A program made the position numbers and the translations under genes. From Bacteroidota bacterium (GTDB taxonomy: Bacteria; Bacteroidota; Bacteroidia; Chitinophagales; Chitinophagaceae): DNA of 64,000 nucleotides. A model generated the notes under the pieces. That model saw nothing but the letters and a program-made list of their open reading frames with translations. It was not told the origin of the DNA and did no database searches. Where the stretch lies: contig JACPEA010000001.1 of the NCBI GenBank assembly GCA_016183765.1, positions 62,001 to 126,000 of the forward strand, in the 5' to 3' direction. Positions 32,695 through 41,527 of the stretch are shown in pieces. How positions within the stretch are numbered: the first letter of the stretch is position 1; the number at the start of each line of letters is the position of its first letter.

Positions 32695-34296
32695 TTAATG
32701 TCCGCCACTGATCTGCTCGTCAAAGTCAAGACCCTGTGCATGTAACACACGTTTTAATTTCAGTGCCAGGAATACCAGGAAGGCGAAACATCCGGCCGCC
32801 AGTAAGTAAGAACTGTGCATGGTGGTGATATCGCCCAGTGCGCCCTGCATAGGAGGTATGATGGCTCCACCCAGGATCATCATGATCAGGAATGCGGAAC
32901 CCTGGCTGGTGTATTTCCCCAATCCGCCTACACCCAATGCAAAGATACAGGGCCACATAACAGAGCAGAATAAACCACCTGCCATGAATGCGTACACCGA
33001 AATGATGCCGTTGGCGAATACACCTACTAACATGGAAATACAGGCAAGGGTAGCAACGGTTACCAGTGTTTTTACCGGTTTTTCCTGTCCGTAGAAGAAT
33101 GCGGCGATGGCAATAGCGATAAATACGGCATAACCGAACAGGTCAGAAATATCGTTCCCGTAGATCTTGCTCACGCCCAGTACAATACCGAAGGCAATGA
33201 AAGGTACTACGATGGTCATGATCTTTTTCATGCCTGCACCCAGGTTGAATACGCTGATGGCGCCGGTCCAGCGGCCAATCATCAAACTGCCCCAATACAG
33301 TGAAACGTATTTGGAGATCTGGCTTTCGTCCAGTCCCAGGTCGCTCAGGTATCCCGGTGTTTTCAGCAAGGCGCCGAAATTATTGTCGATGGTGACTTCC
33401 ACGCCCACATACACAAAGATGCCGATCATACCATAGATCAGCTGCTGGTATTTCATGGCACCCCAGCCTTCGCTGTTCCTGGTAGCCTGGCTGTTGGAGT
33501 AGAACAGAACGCCTACTACGGATACCAGTGTGAGGATTAGTAAGGTGATCTTGGGTACTTCGGTCAGTTGACCAACAACGATCACCGCACCGATCAGCAG
33601 GGTCATGATCAGCAGGGAACCGGAAGCCTTGTTGGCTTTTTCGAATTTCTCATCGTTTTTGCCGTCGGGCAGTTTTGAGAGGGTAAAGAAGATGGCAACC
33701 GCTGCAAATACAGCCGCTACGATCATGTACAACACGTTGATATTGGTAACCGTAACTACCGCATTTTTACTGTCGGCGGTTCCGAACAGGAAGAAACTTA
33801 CGATCAGGGGCCCAAGCGTGGTACCCAGCGAGTTCACGCTGCCGCCGAGATTCAGTCGGTGCGAACCGGTGGAAGGATCTCCGAGTATGATGGCAAAAGG
33901 TTGTGCTGCTGTTTGCTGTAAGGAAAACCCCAATGCCACTACAAAGAAGGAAGCAAGGATGGCAGGGAAAGAGTTGGCATTGGCTGAAGGAATAATCAGC
34001 AAAGCGCCAACTACAGAGATCAGCAGGCCATAGATAATGCCGCGTTTGTAACCGATCTTATTCAAAATATCATAACCCAGTACATTGGAACAGATAAACA
34101 ATACCAGCGATCCGATGAAGTAGGCCCCATAGAAAGCCGAACCGATCAACTGTGATTCAAACTGGTTCAGTTTAAAATGGGTTTTACAGAACGGGATGAA
34201 GATGCTGTTCGAGGCAGCAATGAATCCCCAGAAAAAAAATACGATCACCAGGGTGGCCAATGCACCGGTATTGGTGGGCTGTTTGGGTTGGGTCAT
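32695..34296 (-). CDS. FucP/GluP-type sugar:H+ symporter
   Basis: A 533-residue inner-membrane major facilitator of the fucose/glucose/galactose:proton symporter type, with about 12 hydrophobic spans. FFFWGFIAASNSIFIPF in span 1 and LGFSLQQTAAQPFAIILGD (near 130) are the family hallmarks. It is longer than E. coli FucP (438 residues), the excess lying in the middle around residues 200-300. It is cotranscribed with the ROK kinase downstream, which suggests that the carried sugar is glucose or galactose (inference). glgA is transcribed divergently. Confidence 0.9.
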   Translation of the reverse strand: MTQPKQPTNTGALATLVIVFFFWGFIAASNSIFIPFCKTHFKLNQFESQLIGSAFYGAYFIGSLVLFICSNVLGYDILNKIGYKRGIIYGLLISVVGALLIIPSANANSFPAILASFFVVALGFSLQQTAAQPFAIILGDPSTGSHRLNLGGSVNSLGTTLGPLIVSFFLFGTADSKNAVVTVTNINVLYMIVAAVFAAVAIFFTLSKLPDGKNDEKFEKANKASGSLLIMTLLIGAVIVVGQLTEVPKITLLILTLVSVVGVLFYSNSQATRNSEGWGAMKYQQLIYGMIGIFVYVGVEVTIDNNFGALLKTPGYLSDLGLDESQISKYVSLYWGSLMIGRWTGAISVFNLGAGMKKIMTIVVPFIAFGIVLGVSKIYGNDISDLFGYAVFIAIAIAAFFYGQEKPVKTLVTVATLACISMLVGVFANGIISVYAFMAGGLFCSVMWPCIFALGVGGLGKYTSQGSAFLIMMILGGAIIPPMQGALGDITTMHSSYLLAAGCFAFLVFLALKLKRVLHAQGLDFDEQISGGH

Positions 34297-34420
34297 GATA
34301 AAAAATGGTTTATTGGTGAAGGTAAAATAAACGGCAATAAGGGGGCGAAAAAATTTACAAACATTATTGCAGGTAACAGTTTAGTTGCTAACTTCAGAAA
34401 AACTTGCTAAAAAGATTTTG

Positions 34421-35836
34421 ATGGAGATCATACATGTCAGTGCAGAATGTTATCCTGTGGCCAAGGCAGGAGGACTGGGAGATGTCGTGGGAGCATTGCC
34501 CAAATATCAGTGTAAAGCAGGGCATATAGCCAAAGTGGTCATGCCCATGTACCGCACAAAATTCCTGTATGAGAATGAGTGGACCGTTGATTTTAAAGGA
34601 TCTTCCAACCTGGGTAACTGGTTCTTCGACTATACCATTATCAAAGAACCCACCAATAAACTGGGTTTCGATCTCTTCCTGGTAGATATCAACGGGCTGC
34701 TCGACCGGCAGAAGATCTACGGTTATGATGACGATGCAGAGCGATTTACCGCCTTCCAGATAGCTGTGGTGAACTGGATGAGCAGCTGGGAACACAAACC
34801 CGATGTGGTGCATTGCCACGACCATCATACAGGGCTGATCCCTTTTATGATGAAGAACTGTTATGACTACCAGCCGTTAGCTAATGTGCCAACAGTATTC
34901 ACCATTCACAACGCCCAATACCAGGGCTGGATGGGCTGGGAAAAGAGCCGTTATATTCCCCGCTGGGATCTCTGGAAACGCGGTATGCTGGATTGGGCAG
35001 ACTCGATCAATCCCCTGGCATCCGCTGTAAAATGTGCCGATAAGGTAACAACTGTTAGTCACAGCTACATGGAGGAGTTACGCTATAACTCCAACGGTCT
35101 GGAAAAACTATTTGAATACGAAAGGGGCAAGTGCCTCGGCATCCTGAACGGGATCGATAACGAGGTATGGAACCCTGAAACCGATCAGTACCTCACAGAG
35201 CACTTCAGTGTGAAAACCGTTACCAGGGGCAAGCAGAAGAATAAAGAGACATTGTGCAAACAGTTTGGTCTTGACCCTGAAAAACCCTTGTTTGTATTCA
35301 TCGGTCGCCTGGTAGGAGAGAAAGCGGCCGAGATCCTGCCGGATGCCATCAAATCGGCCATATACCATACGGAGAGCAACGCCAGTTTCCTGGTATTGGG
35401 TAGTGGTGAAACGTATATAGAGTGGGAGTTTCAGCAGATGGTGCTGCCTTATAAAGGGGTGTTCAATGCGGTGATCGGGTATGATGAGACACTGAGTCAT
35501 AAGATGTATGCCGGTGCCGATTTTCTGCTGATGCCCAGCAGGGTAGAGCCTTGTGGACTGAACCAGATGTATGCCATGCGTTACGGCACCGTACCCATGG
35601 TGCGCAGTACGGGAGGCTTGCAGGATACGGTGGTGGATATGGGCGACCTCGATGGTTTCGGGATCCGCTTTAACAATGCAACGGTAGGCGATGTAGATTA
35701 TTCTATCGGCCGTGCGGTTTCAGTTTACAAGGATAAGGCACAGATGGGAAAGATGCGTAAACACATGATGCAGATCGATCATAGCTGGGAAAGTACGGTG
35801 GATCAGTACACGGATGTGTACGAAAAATTACGGTAG
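34421..35836 (+). CDS. glgA: glycogen synthase (ADP-glucose)
   Basis: This GT5 enzyme transfers glucose from ADP-glucose to the non-reducing end of an alpha-1,4-glucan. The 471 residues hold the ADP-glucose-binding motif KAGGLGDVVG (15-24), the GT-B N-domain with HCHDHHTGLIPFMMK, and the C-domain motifs FIGRLVGEKAAE and PSRVEPCGLNQMYAMRYGT containing the catalytic E-x7-E region. The start ATG at 34421 matches the family; a longer open frame exists but adds a non-conserved leader. glgC follows after 63 bases and glgB is 8.6 kb away on the same strand. Confidence 0.96.
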   Translation: MEIIHVSAECYPVAKAGGLGDVVGALPKYQCKAGHIAKVVMPMYRTKFLYENEWTVDFKGSSNLGNWFFDYTIIKEPTNKLGFDLFLVDINGLLDRQKIYGYDDDAERFTAFQIAVVNWMSSWEHKPDVVHCHDHHTGLIPFMMKNCYDYQPLANVPTVFTIHNAQYQGWMGWEKSRYIPRWDLWKRGMLDWADSINPLASAVKCADKVTTVSHSYMEELRYNSNGLEKLFEYERGKCLGILNGIDNEVWNPETDQYLTEHFSVKTVTRGKQKNKETLCKQFGLDPEKPLFVFIGRLVGEKAAEILPDAIKSAIYHTESNASFLVLGSGETYIEWEFQQMVLPYKGVFNAVIGYDETLSHKMYAGADFLLMPSRVEPCGLNQMYAMRYGTVPMVRSTGGLQDTVVDMGDLDGFGIRFNNATVGDVDYSIGRAVSVYKDKAQMGKMRKHMMQIDHSWESTVDQYTDVYEKLR

Positions 35837-35899
35837 ATTTAGTAAATTCATAGCGCTTGCCATCAACAGATGCAAGGGTATAAAATATAAACTGCGTAT

Positions 35900-37183
35900 A
35901 TGAAGACGATTTCAAAATCAGTACTGGCTGTAATTCTTGGCGGGGGAGCCGGGAGCCGGTTGTATCCCTTAACGGCCAGTCGCTCCAAACCTGCTGTACC
36001 CATTGCAGGTAAATACCGATTGGTGGATATCCCGATCAGTAACTGTATCAACAGTAATATCAACCGTATGTTCGTGTTAACGCAGTTCAATTCTGCCTCA
36101 TTGAACAAGCATATCAAGAATACCTACCATTTCAGTGCTTTCAGTACGGGTTTTGTTGATATCCTGGCTGCAGAGCAAACACCGGATAATGCAGGCTGGT
36201 TCCAGGGAACCGCCGATGCAGTGCGCCAATCGCTGCGTCATATCTCTAATCTCGATTTTGATTATATCCTGATACTGAGCGGAGACCAGTTGTACCAGAT
36301 GGATTTCAGCGAAATGCTGACCGCACATAAAGAAAAAGACGCTGATATTTCTATCGCTACTATTCCTGTTGATGAACGGGATGCTCCGGAATTCGGTATC
36401 CTGAAAACAGATGAGAACAGCTATATCACTTCTTTCATCGAAAAGCCCAAAAAAGAGCTGTTGCCTGAATGGGAAAGTGATACCGGTGCCGAAATGCAGC
36501 GACAGGGCAAACATTACCAGGCTTCCATGGGTATCTATATCTTCAGCAAACAGGTATTGTACGACCTGCTCAATGACAAATACCCGCAGGCCACTGATTT
36601 TGGTAAAGAGATCATACCACAATCGATTGAGAACTACAAAGTGGTCGGTTACCAGTACGATGGTTACTGGACCGATATCGGAAATATCTATTCCTTCTAT
36701 GAGGCTAACCTTGCCTTGACGCAGGAGATTCCCCCCTTCAACTTATTCGACAATACCAAAACGGTATACACCCGTGCGCGTATGCTGCCACCAGCCAAGA
36801 TCAGTGGTACCACGCTGGAGAAAACCATTATTGCCGAAGGTTCCATCATCCTGGCCAGCCGCCTGGAACAAAGTGTGGTGGGCATCCGCGCCAGGATTGG
36901 CCATGGCACCACTGTCGTGAATACGTATATCATGGGTAACGATTATTATGAAACCATCGAACAGATGGAGATCAACCGGCAGAAAGGGTTGCCCCTGATC
37001 GGTATCGGCGAGCGTTGTTATATCAAAGACGCACTCATCGATAAGAACTGTCGCATTGGTAACGATGTACGCATCAATGGAGGCAAACACCTGGCCAATA
37101 CAGACCATGCATTGTACACCGTGAAGGATGGGATCGTGGTAGTAAAAAAGCAGGCGATTTTACCGGATGGATTTGTGATATAA
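35900..37183 (+). CDS. glgC: glucose-1-phosphate adenylyltransferase
   Basis: It makes ADP-glucose from glucose 1-phosphate and ATP, the committed step of glycogen synthesis. The 427 residues comprise an N-terminal nucleotidyltransferase fold (LGGGAGSRLYPLTASRSKPA, 14-33; the Asp pair region LSGDQLYQMDF; FIEKPKK; GYWTDIGNIYSFYEANL) and a C-terminal left-handed beta-helix carrying the allosteric region (SVVGIRARIGHGTTV). Length and motifs match the bacterial homotetrameric form. It sits with glgA in an operon-like pair. A hairpin array and a terminator follow the stop. Confidence 0.97.
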   Translation: MKTISKSVLAVILGGGAGSRLYPLTASRSKPAVPIAGKYRLVDIPISNCINSNINRMFVLTQFNSASLNKHIKNTYHFSAFSTGFVDILAAEQTPDNAGWFQGTADAVRQSLRHISNLDFDYILILSGDQLYQMDFSEMLTAHKEKDADISIATIPVDERDAPEFGILKTDENSYITSFIEKPKKELLPEWESDTGAEMQRQGKHYQASMGIYIFSKQVLYDLLNDKYPQATDFGKEIIPQSIENYKVVGYQYDGYWTDIGNIYSFYEANLALTQEIPPFNLFDNTKTVYTRARMLPPAKISGTTLEKTIIAEGSIILASRLEQSVVGIRARIGHGTTVVNTYIMGNDYYETIEQMEINRQKGLPLIGIGERCYIKDALIDKNCRIGNDVRINGGKHLANTDHALYTVKDGIVVVKKQAILPDGFVI

Positions 37184-37186
37184 GAC

Positions 37187-37239
37187 GTGAGTGGTGAGTA
37201 GTGAGTATGGTGTTACCCCGTTTCCTACTCACCACTCAC
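37187..37239. repeat. heptamer array GTGAGTA with inverted arm
   Basis: GTGAGTG, GTGAGTA, GTGAGTA (37187-37207) start 3 bases after the glgC stop. The opposite arm CTACTCACCACTCAC (37225-37239) pairs perfectly with 37187-37201. The opening AAGACGTGAGT recurs at 28109-28119, so this site and the heptamer array there share their first 11 bases. Confidence 0.85.
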
Positions 37240-37247
37240 TTCACAGG

Positions 37248-37270
37248 AAAACATCCTACGGGATGTTTTT
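37248..37270 (+). terminator. intrinsic terminator after glgC
   Basis: Stem AAAACATCC / GGATGTTTT, 9 bp, loop TACG, then a T-run. It lies between glgC and the disaccharide transporter. Confidence 0.85.
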
Positions 37271-37323
37271 TATTGTATTTTAGATTACGTGTAATTCTTA
37301 CATAATACTACTAAACGATTGCT

Positions 37324-38658
37324 ATGTCAACAGCCTACACCGGCGCCAAACCCCGTCTGGGATTCTGGCAGATTTGGAATATGTGTTTTGGTTTTTTTGG
37401 TATCCAGTTCGGCTGGAGCCTGCAGATGGGGAATATGAGTGCCATTTATGAATATCTTGGTGCTTCTCCTGAACAGATACCTGGCCTTTGGCTGGCAGCT
37501 CCCATGACGGGATTGATTGTGCAGCCGATCATCGGTTACCTGAGTGATCGTACCTGGCACCCCCGGCTGGGAAGACGCAGGCCTTATTTCCTGATCGGAG
37601 CCATTTTAAGTTCACTGGCTTTGTTTGTCATGCCTAATGCATCAGCCATCTGGATGGCTGCCGGCACTTTGTGGATACTGGACTCCTGCATCAACATCAG
37701 TATGGAACCATTCCGGGCCTTTGTGGCAGATAACCTGGATGAGAAACAGCGATCCTATGGTTTTGCGATGCAGAGCATGTTTATTGGACTGGCTTCTTTT
37801 GTGGCCGGTTACCTGCCACAGAAGCTGGTAGAATGGTTCGGGGTTTCGAGAGATAAGACCAGTGGCTCCATCCCGGAAAACATTGTACTCTCATTTTATA
37901 TTGGTGGTGCCGTGTTCCTGGTTTCTGTGTTGTATACGGTGTTCAGAAGTAAGGAATACCCCCCCGCAGATGCGGACTGGAAGGAAAAAATGCAGGCATC
38001 GGGGAAAGGTATTGGTGGCGGACTGAAAGAAATATTTTCTTCCATGATCCACATGCCGGATCAGATGAAACGACTGGCCCTGGTGAATTTCCTGACCTGG
38101 CCGGGATTGTTCCTCATGTGGTTCTATTACAGTACAGGAGTGGCCGCAGATATCTTTGGTGGCGATCCGCAGACCAACAGTGATGTATATACCCGGGGAC
38201 TGGAATATGCCAATACCACATCGGCCATATTGAACCTGGTTACTTTCGCTTTTTCGTTTACGCTGCCTTTTTGGGTCGGTAAACTTGGGAAAAAATATAC
38301 GCATACCGCCTGTTTGTTGTTGGGAGGTATCGGTTTGATTGCTGTGAACCATATTCATGAACCCGCTATGTTATATGTGGCAATGGGGCTGGTGGGAATT
38401 GCCTGGGCATCCATCCTCTCTATGCCATATTCCATGCTGGCAGGTTGTTTACCCGAAAATAAGATCGGGATTTATATGGGGATCTTTAATTTCTTCATTG
38501 TATTACCAGAGATCATCGCTTCTCTTTTCTTTGGCAAGATCATGGAAACGGTATTGCATAACGACAGGCTGCTGGCTGTTCAGATCGGTGGTGCTTTGTT
38601 ATGCCTCGCCGCAATTGTCTGTGCGGTGATCGTAAAAGAAAACAAAACAAACGCATAA
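37324..38658 (+). CDS. SLC45-type MFS disaccharide transporter
   Basis: A 444-residue inner-membrane major facilitator with about 12 spans. The motif GYLSDRTWHPRLGRRRPYFL (75-94), including the SDR..GRRRP signature after span 2, is that of the SLC45/glycoside-hexoside family (sucrose and maltose porters). The neighbour, 2 bases downstream, is an exported alpha-amylase, so maltose or malto-oligosaccharides are the probable cargo (inference). It has its own terminator upstream and probably its own promoter; TATTTTAG at 37274-37281 is a near match to the -7 consensus. Confidence 0.88.
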   Translation: MSTAYTGAKPRLGFWQIWNMCFGFFGIQFGWSLQMGNMSAIYEYLGASPEQIPGLWLAAPMTGLIVQPIIGYLSDRTWHPRLGRRRPYFLIGAILSSLALFVMPNASAIWMAAGTLWILDSCINISMEPFRAFVADNLDEKQRSYGFAMQSMFIGLASFVAGYLPQKLVEWFGVSRDKTSGSIPENIVLSFYIGGAVFLVSVLYTVFRSKEYPPADADWKEKMQASGKGIGGGLKEIFSSMIHMPDQMKRLALVNFLTWPGLFLMWFYYSTGVAADIFGGDPQTNSDVYTRGLEYANTTSAILNLVTFAFSFTLPFWVGKLGKKYTHTACLLLGGIGLIAVNHIHEPAMLYVAMGLVGIAWASILSMPYSMLAGCLPENKIGIYMGIFNFFIVLPEIIASLFFGKIMETVLHNDRLLAVQIGGALLCLAAIVCAVIVKENKTNA

Positions 38659-38660
38659 TT

Positions 38661-40508
38661 ATGAAAAAGGGTATATGGGTCTTGTCTGTTATGCTGGCCA
38701 TGTCGCTGGTATCGTTCTCGCAATATGCGGAATTGTACCCCACAAATTGGTATACAGGAATGAAATGGAACAAAGTCCAGGTTTTGGTTCGCGGAACCCA
38801 TGAAGGCTTCAGTAAAGAGAAGGTCCGCATCCATTATCCCGGTGTTACGCTTGCCGGGGTGCACCCGTTTGAGAATGGCAAATACCTTGCTCTGGACCTG
38901 ATAGTGGCACCTTCGGCCAGGCCGGGTAATGTGCCTATTGAATTTATAGCGGGTAATCAAACGCATAGCGTTACCTGGCCCTTGAAAGGGAGAAGAGCGG
39001 GGAAGGGTAAAACATTTGCACAGGGAGTAACCTCAGCGGATTTCATCTATTTCCTGATGCCTGACCGTTTCAGTAACGGCGACCCCTCCAATGACCGGAT
39101 AGCGGGTTTACGGGATCAGAGCCTGAACCGTGATTCGATCTTTCACCGCCATGGCGGCGATCTGCAGGGCGTGATCGATCACCTGGATTACCTGCAGCAG
39201 CTGGGAGTGACCGCTTTGTGGATGACCCCGGTGCTGCAGAACGATATGCCTGACCGGACAGAACATGGGTATGCATTTACGGATCATTACAAAATTGAAC
39301 CCCGTTTGGGAGGGGAAGCTGCTTATAAAAAATTAAGCGAGGCGCTACACCAGCGTGGCATGAAACTGATACAGGATGCCGTATACAACCATGTGGGCAG
39401 TTATCATTTTTTTGTGAAAGATCCACCTGCCAAAGACTGGCTGCATCAGTGGCCATCTTTTACACAGACCAGTTATAAAGATCAGCCACTGTTCGATCCC
39501 TATGCCGCCAGGTCTGATGCAAAGAAAACCGCCGACGGATGGTTCACGCGCGAAATGCCCGATCTGAACCAGCAGAATCCCTATGTTGCCAATTTCCTGA
39601 TACAACATGCGATCTGGTGCGTGGAAGAATTCGGGGTGGATGGATGGCGTATAGACACCTATCTCTACAACGACCTTGCTTTCATGAATCGCTGTAACAA
39701 AGCCCTTACCGATGAGTATCCCAATATGACTCTCTTCGGTGAAGTTTGGGTACATGGGGTGATCAACCAGGCCTATTTTGCAGAGAACCGGCTGGCCGTT
39801 CCTTTCAAAAGTAACCTGCAGGGGGTGGTAGATTTCCAGTCTCTGTTCTATGGTATCCAACCCGCGCTGAATGAAAAATTCGGCTGGACGGAAGGCGTGA
39901 ATAAATTGTACAACACGCTGAGCAATGACCTTATTTATACAGACCCATCCCGCAATGTGATCTTTCTTGATAACCATGATATGACCCGTTTTTTCAGTAC
40001 TGTGAATGAAGATGTGTCCAAGATGAAGATGGGTTTAGGGTGGTTGTTAACCTGCCGGGGTATTCCCCAACTGTATTATGGTACAGAAGTGCTGATGAAA
40101 GGGATCTCCAATCCGGATGGCTGGGTTCGTCTTGATTTTCCGGGTGGCTGGAAAGGAGACCGTAAGAACGCATTCACAGGAGAGGGCCTTACCGATACTG
40201 AAAAAGAAGTACAGCAATACACCCGAACACTGGCTAATTTCCGCAAAGGATCATCCGCCCTTCGGACAGGCAAGTTCATGCAATACCTTCCGCAAGACGG
40301 CCTGTACGTGTACTTCCGCTACGATGCCGGGCAAACCGTCATGTGCATCATGAATACAGACGATACAGAGAAAAAACTGAGCCTGGCCGATTATGCTGAA
40401 AGAACCCAGGGTTTTAACAGGGGCAGAGATGTGGTAAACGGTGCCATTTTACAGGATAGTTTTTCCATACCGGCAAAAAAAATGACTATATTAGAACTAC
40501 TTAAATAA
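38661..40508 (+). CDS. exported GH13 alpha-amylase family enzyme
   Basis: A 615-residue glycoside hydrolase. The signal peptide covers about 1-20 (SLVSFSQ). Residues 22-110 form a starch-binding or cyclomaltodextrinase-type N-domain. The TIM barrel follows, with DAVYNHVG (239-246), the nucleophile D332 in GWRIDTY, the acid/base E361 in FGEVW, and H439-D440 in FLDNHDMTR. A short beta C-domain ends the protein. The N-domain and length point to neopullulanase or cyclomaltodextrinase activity, releasing maltose in the periplasm for the transporter encoded 2 bases upstream. Confidence 0.93.
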   Translation: MKKGIWVLSVMLAMSLVSFSQYAELYPTNWYTGMKWNKVQVLVRGTHEGFSKEKVRIHYPGVTLAGVHPFENGKYLALDLIVAPSARPGNVPIEFIAGNQTHSVTWPLKGRRAGKGKTFAQGVTSADFIYFLMPDRFSNGDPSNDRIAGLRDQSLNRDSIFHRHGGDLQGVIDHLDYLQQLGVTALWMTPVLQNDMPDRTEHGYAFTDHYKIEPRLGGEAAYKKLSEALHQRGMKLIQDAVYNHVGSYHFFVKDPPAKDWLHQWPSFTQTSYKDQPLFDPYAARSDAKKTADGWFTREMPDLNQQNPYVANFLIQHAIWCVEEFGVDGWRIDTYLYNDLAFMNRCNKALTDEYPNMTLFGEVWVHGVINQAYFAENRLAVPFKSNLQGVVDFQSLFYGIQPALNEKFGWTEGVNKLYNTLSNDLIYTDPSRNVIFLDNHDMTRFFSTVNEDVSKMKMGLGWLLTCRGIPQLYYGTEVLMKGISNPDGWVRLDFPGGWKGDRKNAFTGEGLTDTEKEVQQYTRTLANFRKGSSALRTGKFMQYLPQDGLYVYFRYDAGQTVMCIMNTDDTEKKLSLADYAERTQGFNRGRDVVNGAILQDSFSIPAKKMTILELLK

Positions 40509-40519
40509 AACCAACACCC

Positions 40520-40714
40520 ATGCAAACAGGAACAGTAAAATTTTTTAACGAAGCCAAAGGCTTCGGATTTATCAAGGCAGACGATGAAGCAAAAGAATAT
40601 TTTGTTCATGCCACCGGACTGAAAGAAAAAGTTCGCGAGAACGATAAAGTACAGTTCGAAGTGGAAGAGGGCAAAAAAGGCCCCATGGCAGTGAACGTAA
40701 CCAAGTCCAACTGA
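40520..40714 (+). CDS. cspA: cold shock protein
   Basis: A 64-residue single OB-fold RNA chaperone. The RNA-binding motifs are KGFGFIK (14-20, RNP1) and EYFVHA (26-31, RNP2), with the opening GTVKFFNEA. It binds single-stranded RNA and DNA and melts structure at low temperature. The ATG lies only 11 bases after the stop of the amylase gene, without a terminator between, so it lacks the long leader typical of cold-induced csp genes and may be transcribed from upstream. A strong palindrome at 40732-40763 ends the transcript. Confidence 0.95.
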   Translation: MQTGTVKFFNEAKGFGFIKADDEAKEYFVHATGLKEKVRENDKVQFEVEEGKKGPMAVNVTKSN

Positions 40715-40731
40715 TCGGATAAAGCGTTATA

Positions 40732-40763
40732 AAAAAAGGGTGTACCGCGGTACACCCTTTTTT
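40732..40763. terminator. 32-bp perfect palindrome, bidirectional terminator
   Basis: AAAAAAGGGTGTACC pairs with GGTACACCCTTTTTT around a central GC, with no mismatch. The two flanking runs of A and T allow termination of cspA on the plus strand and of the GLPGLI gene on the minus strand. Confidence 0.92.
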
Positions 40764-40782
40764 ATTGCAATAGTCCCTTATG

Positions 40783-41526
40783 TTACAATGAAACGGTCCA
40801 TAATCGTTTGTCGGCTTCCTTGCCCCAGTCTTTGAATCCTTTTTTCAGTTCCACATACAGTTGTTCCCAGTTCACTTTTTTCCCTTTCTGCACAGGATTC
40901 AACTGGGCAGGCGTGGGGTCAACCAGTTCTACCCTGGTAGCAAACCAGGTGGCATATAAACGGGGTACGGCCAGTCCGAGTATCATGCCGGGTAAACCGC
41001 CAAAACTTTCAGGCCCGGCACTTACCGGGATCTGATCGGTATAAAAAGCTACCACATACACAGAATCGCAGATCTTTGTCACTGCTTTCCTGCACTCAAA
41101 ACCAGCGATCTGCCTGGTTTCGTCTGTAATACGCCACTCCAGGTTACGCAGGCTGTCTTTGATCACATAGGTGTTTTCAAAAACTTCCCGCTGGGTTGAG
41201 ACGGTTTTGTTGTCAAGGTCCTGTATCACGCCATCCGTTTCTGTGGGTTTACTTCCCCACATCAGGTACTTATTTTCGTTATTCTCTTTTTTGAGTTTGT
41301 AATGCGACCTGTTATTGTCGAAACGAAGCTCATATATATCTGTAACGATCTTGGGATACGCTTTCAGGATCGTTTGCATCCAGCTGCTGTTCTCGGCCTC
41401 TTCTTCCACACTCTTGTGCTGGTTGATCTTTTTCTCAAATTCAATACGTCCCTTGGTAATGAACTGTGTTTGGGCGGAAGCACTGAGCATACAGCCCAGA
41501 CAGGCAATGAATACTATCTTTTTCAT
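40783..41526 (-). CDS. GLPGLI family protein
   Basis: A 247-residue exported protein with a signal peptide (about 1-18, CMLSASAQ). The family name motif is seen as SFGGLPGMILGL (about 175-186), with ITDETRQIAGFECRKA upstream. GLPGLI proteins are found in Bacteroidota, usually beside an outer-membrane receptor, and their biochemical role is unknown. Here the ATG at 41526 lies one base after the stop of the receptor gene, so the two are cotranscribed. Upstream in-frame starts are inside the receptor gene and were not used. Confidence 0.9.
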   Translation of the reverse strand: MKKIVFIACLGCMLSASAQTQFITKGRIEFEKKINQHKSVEEEAENSSWMQTILKAYPKIVTDIYELRFDNNRSHYKLKKENNENKYLMWGSKPTETDGVIQDLDNKTVSTQREVFENTYVIKDSLRNLEWRITDETRQIAGFECRKAVTKICDSVYVVAFYTDQIPVSAGPESFGGLPGMILGLAVPRLYATWFATRVELVDPTPAQLNPVQKGKKVNWEQLYVELKKGFKDWGKEADKRLWTVSL

Positions 41527-41527
41527 A

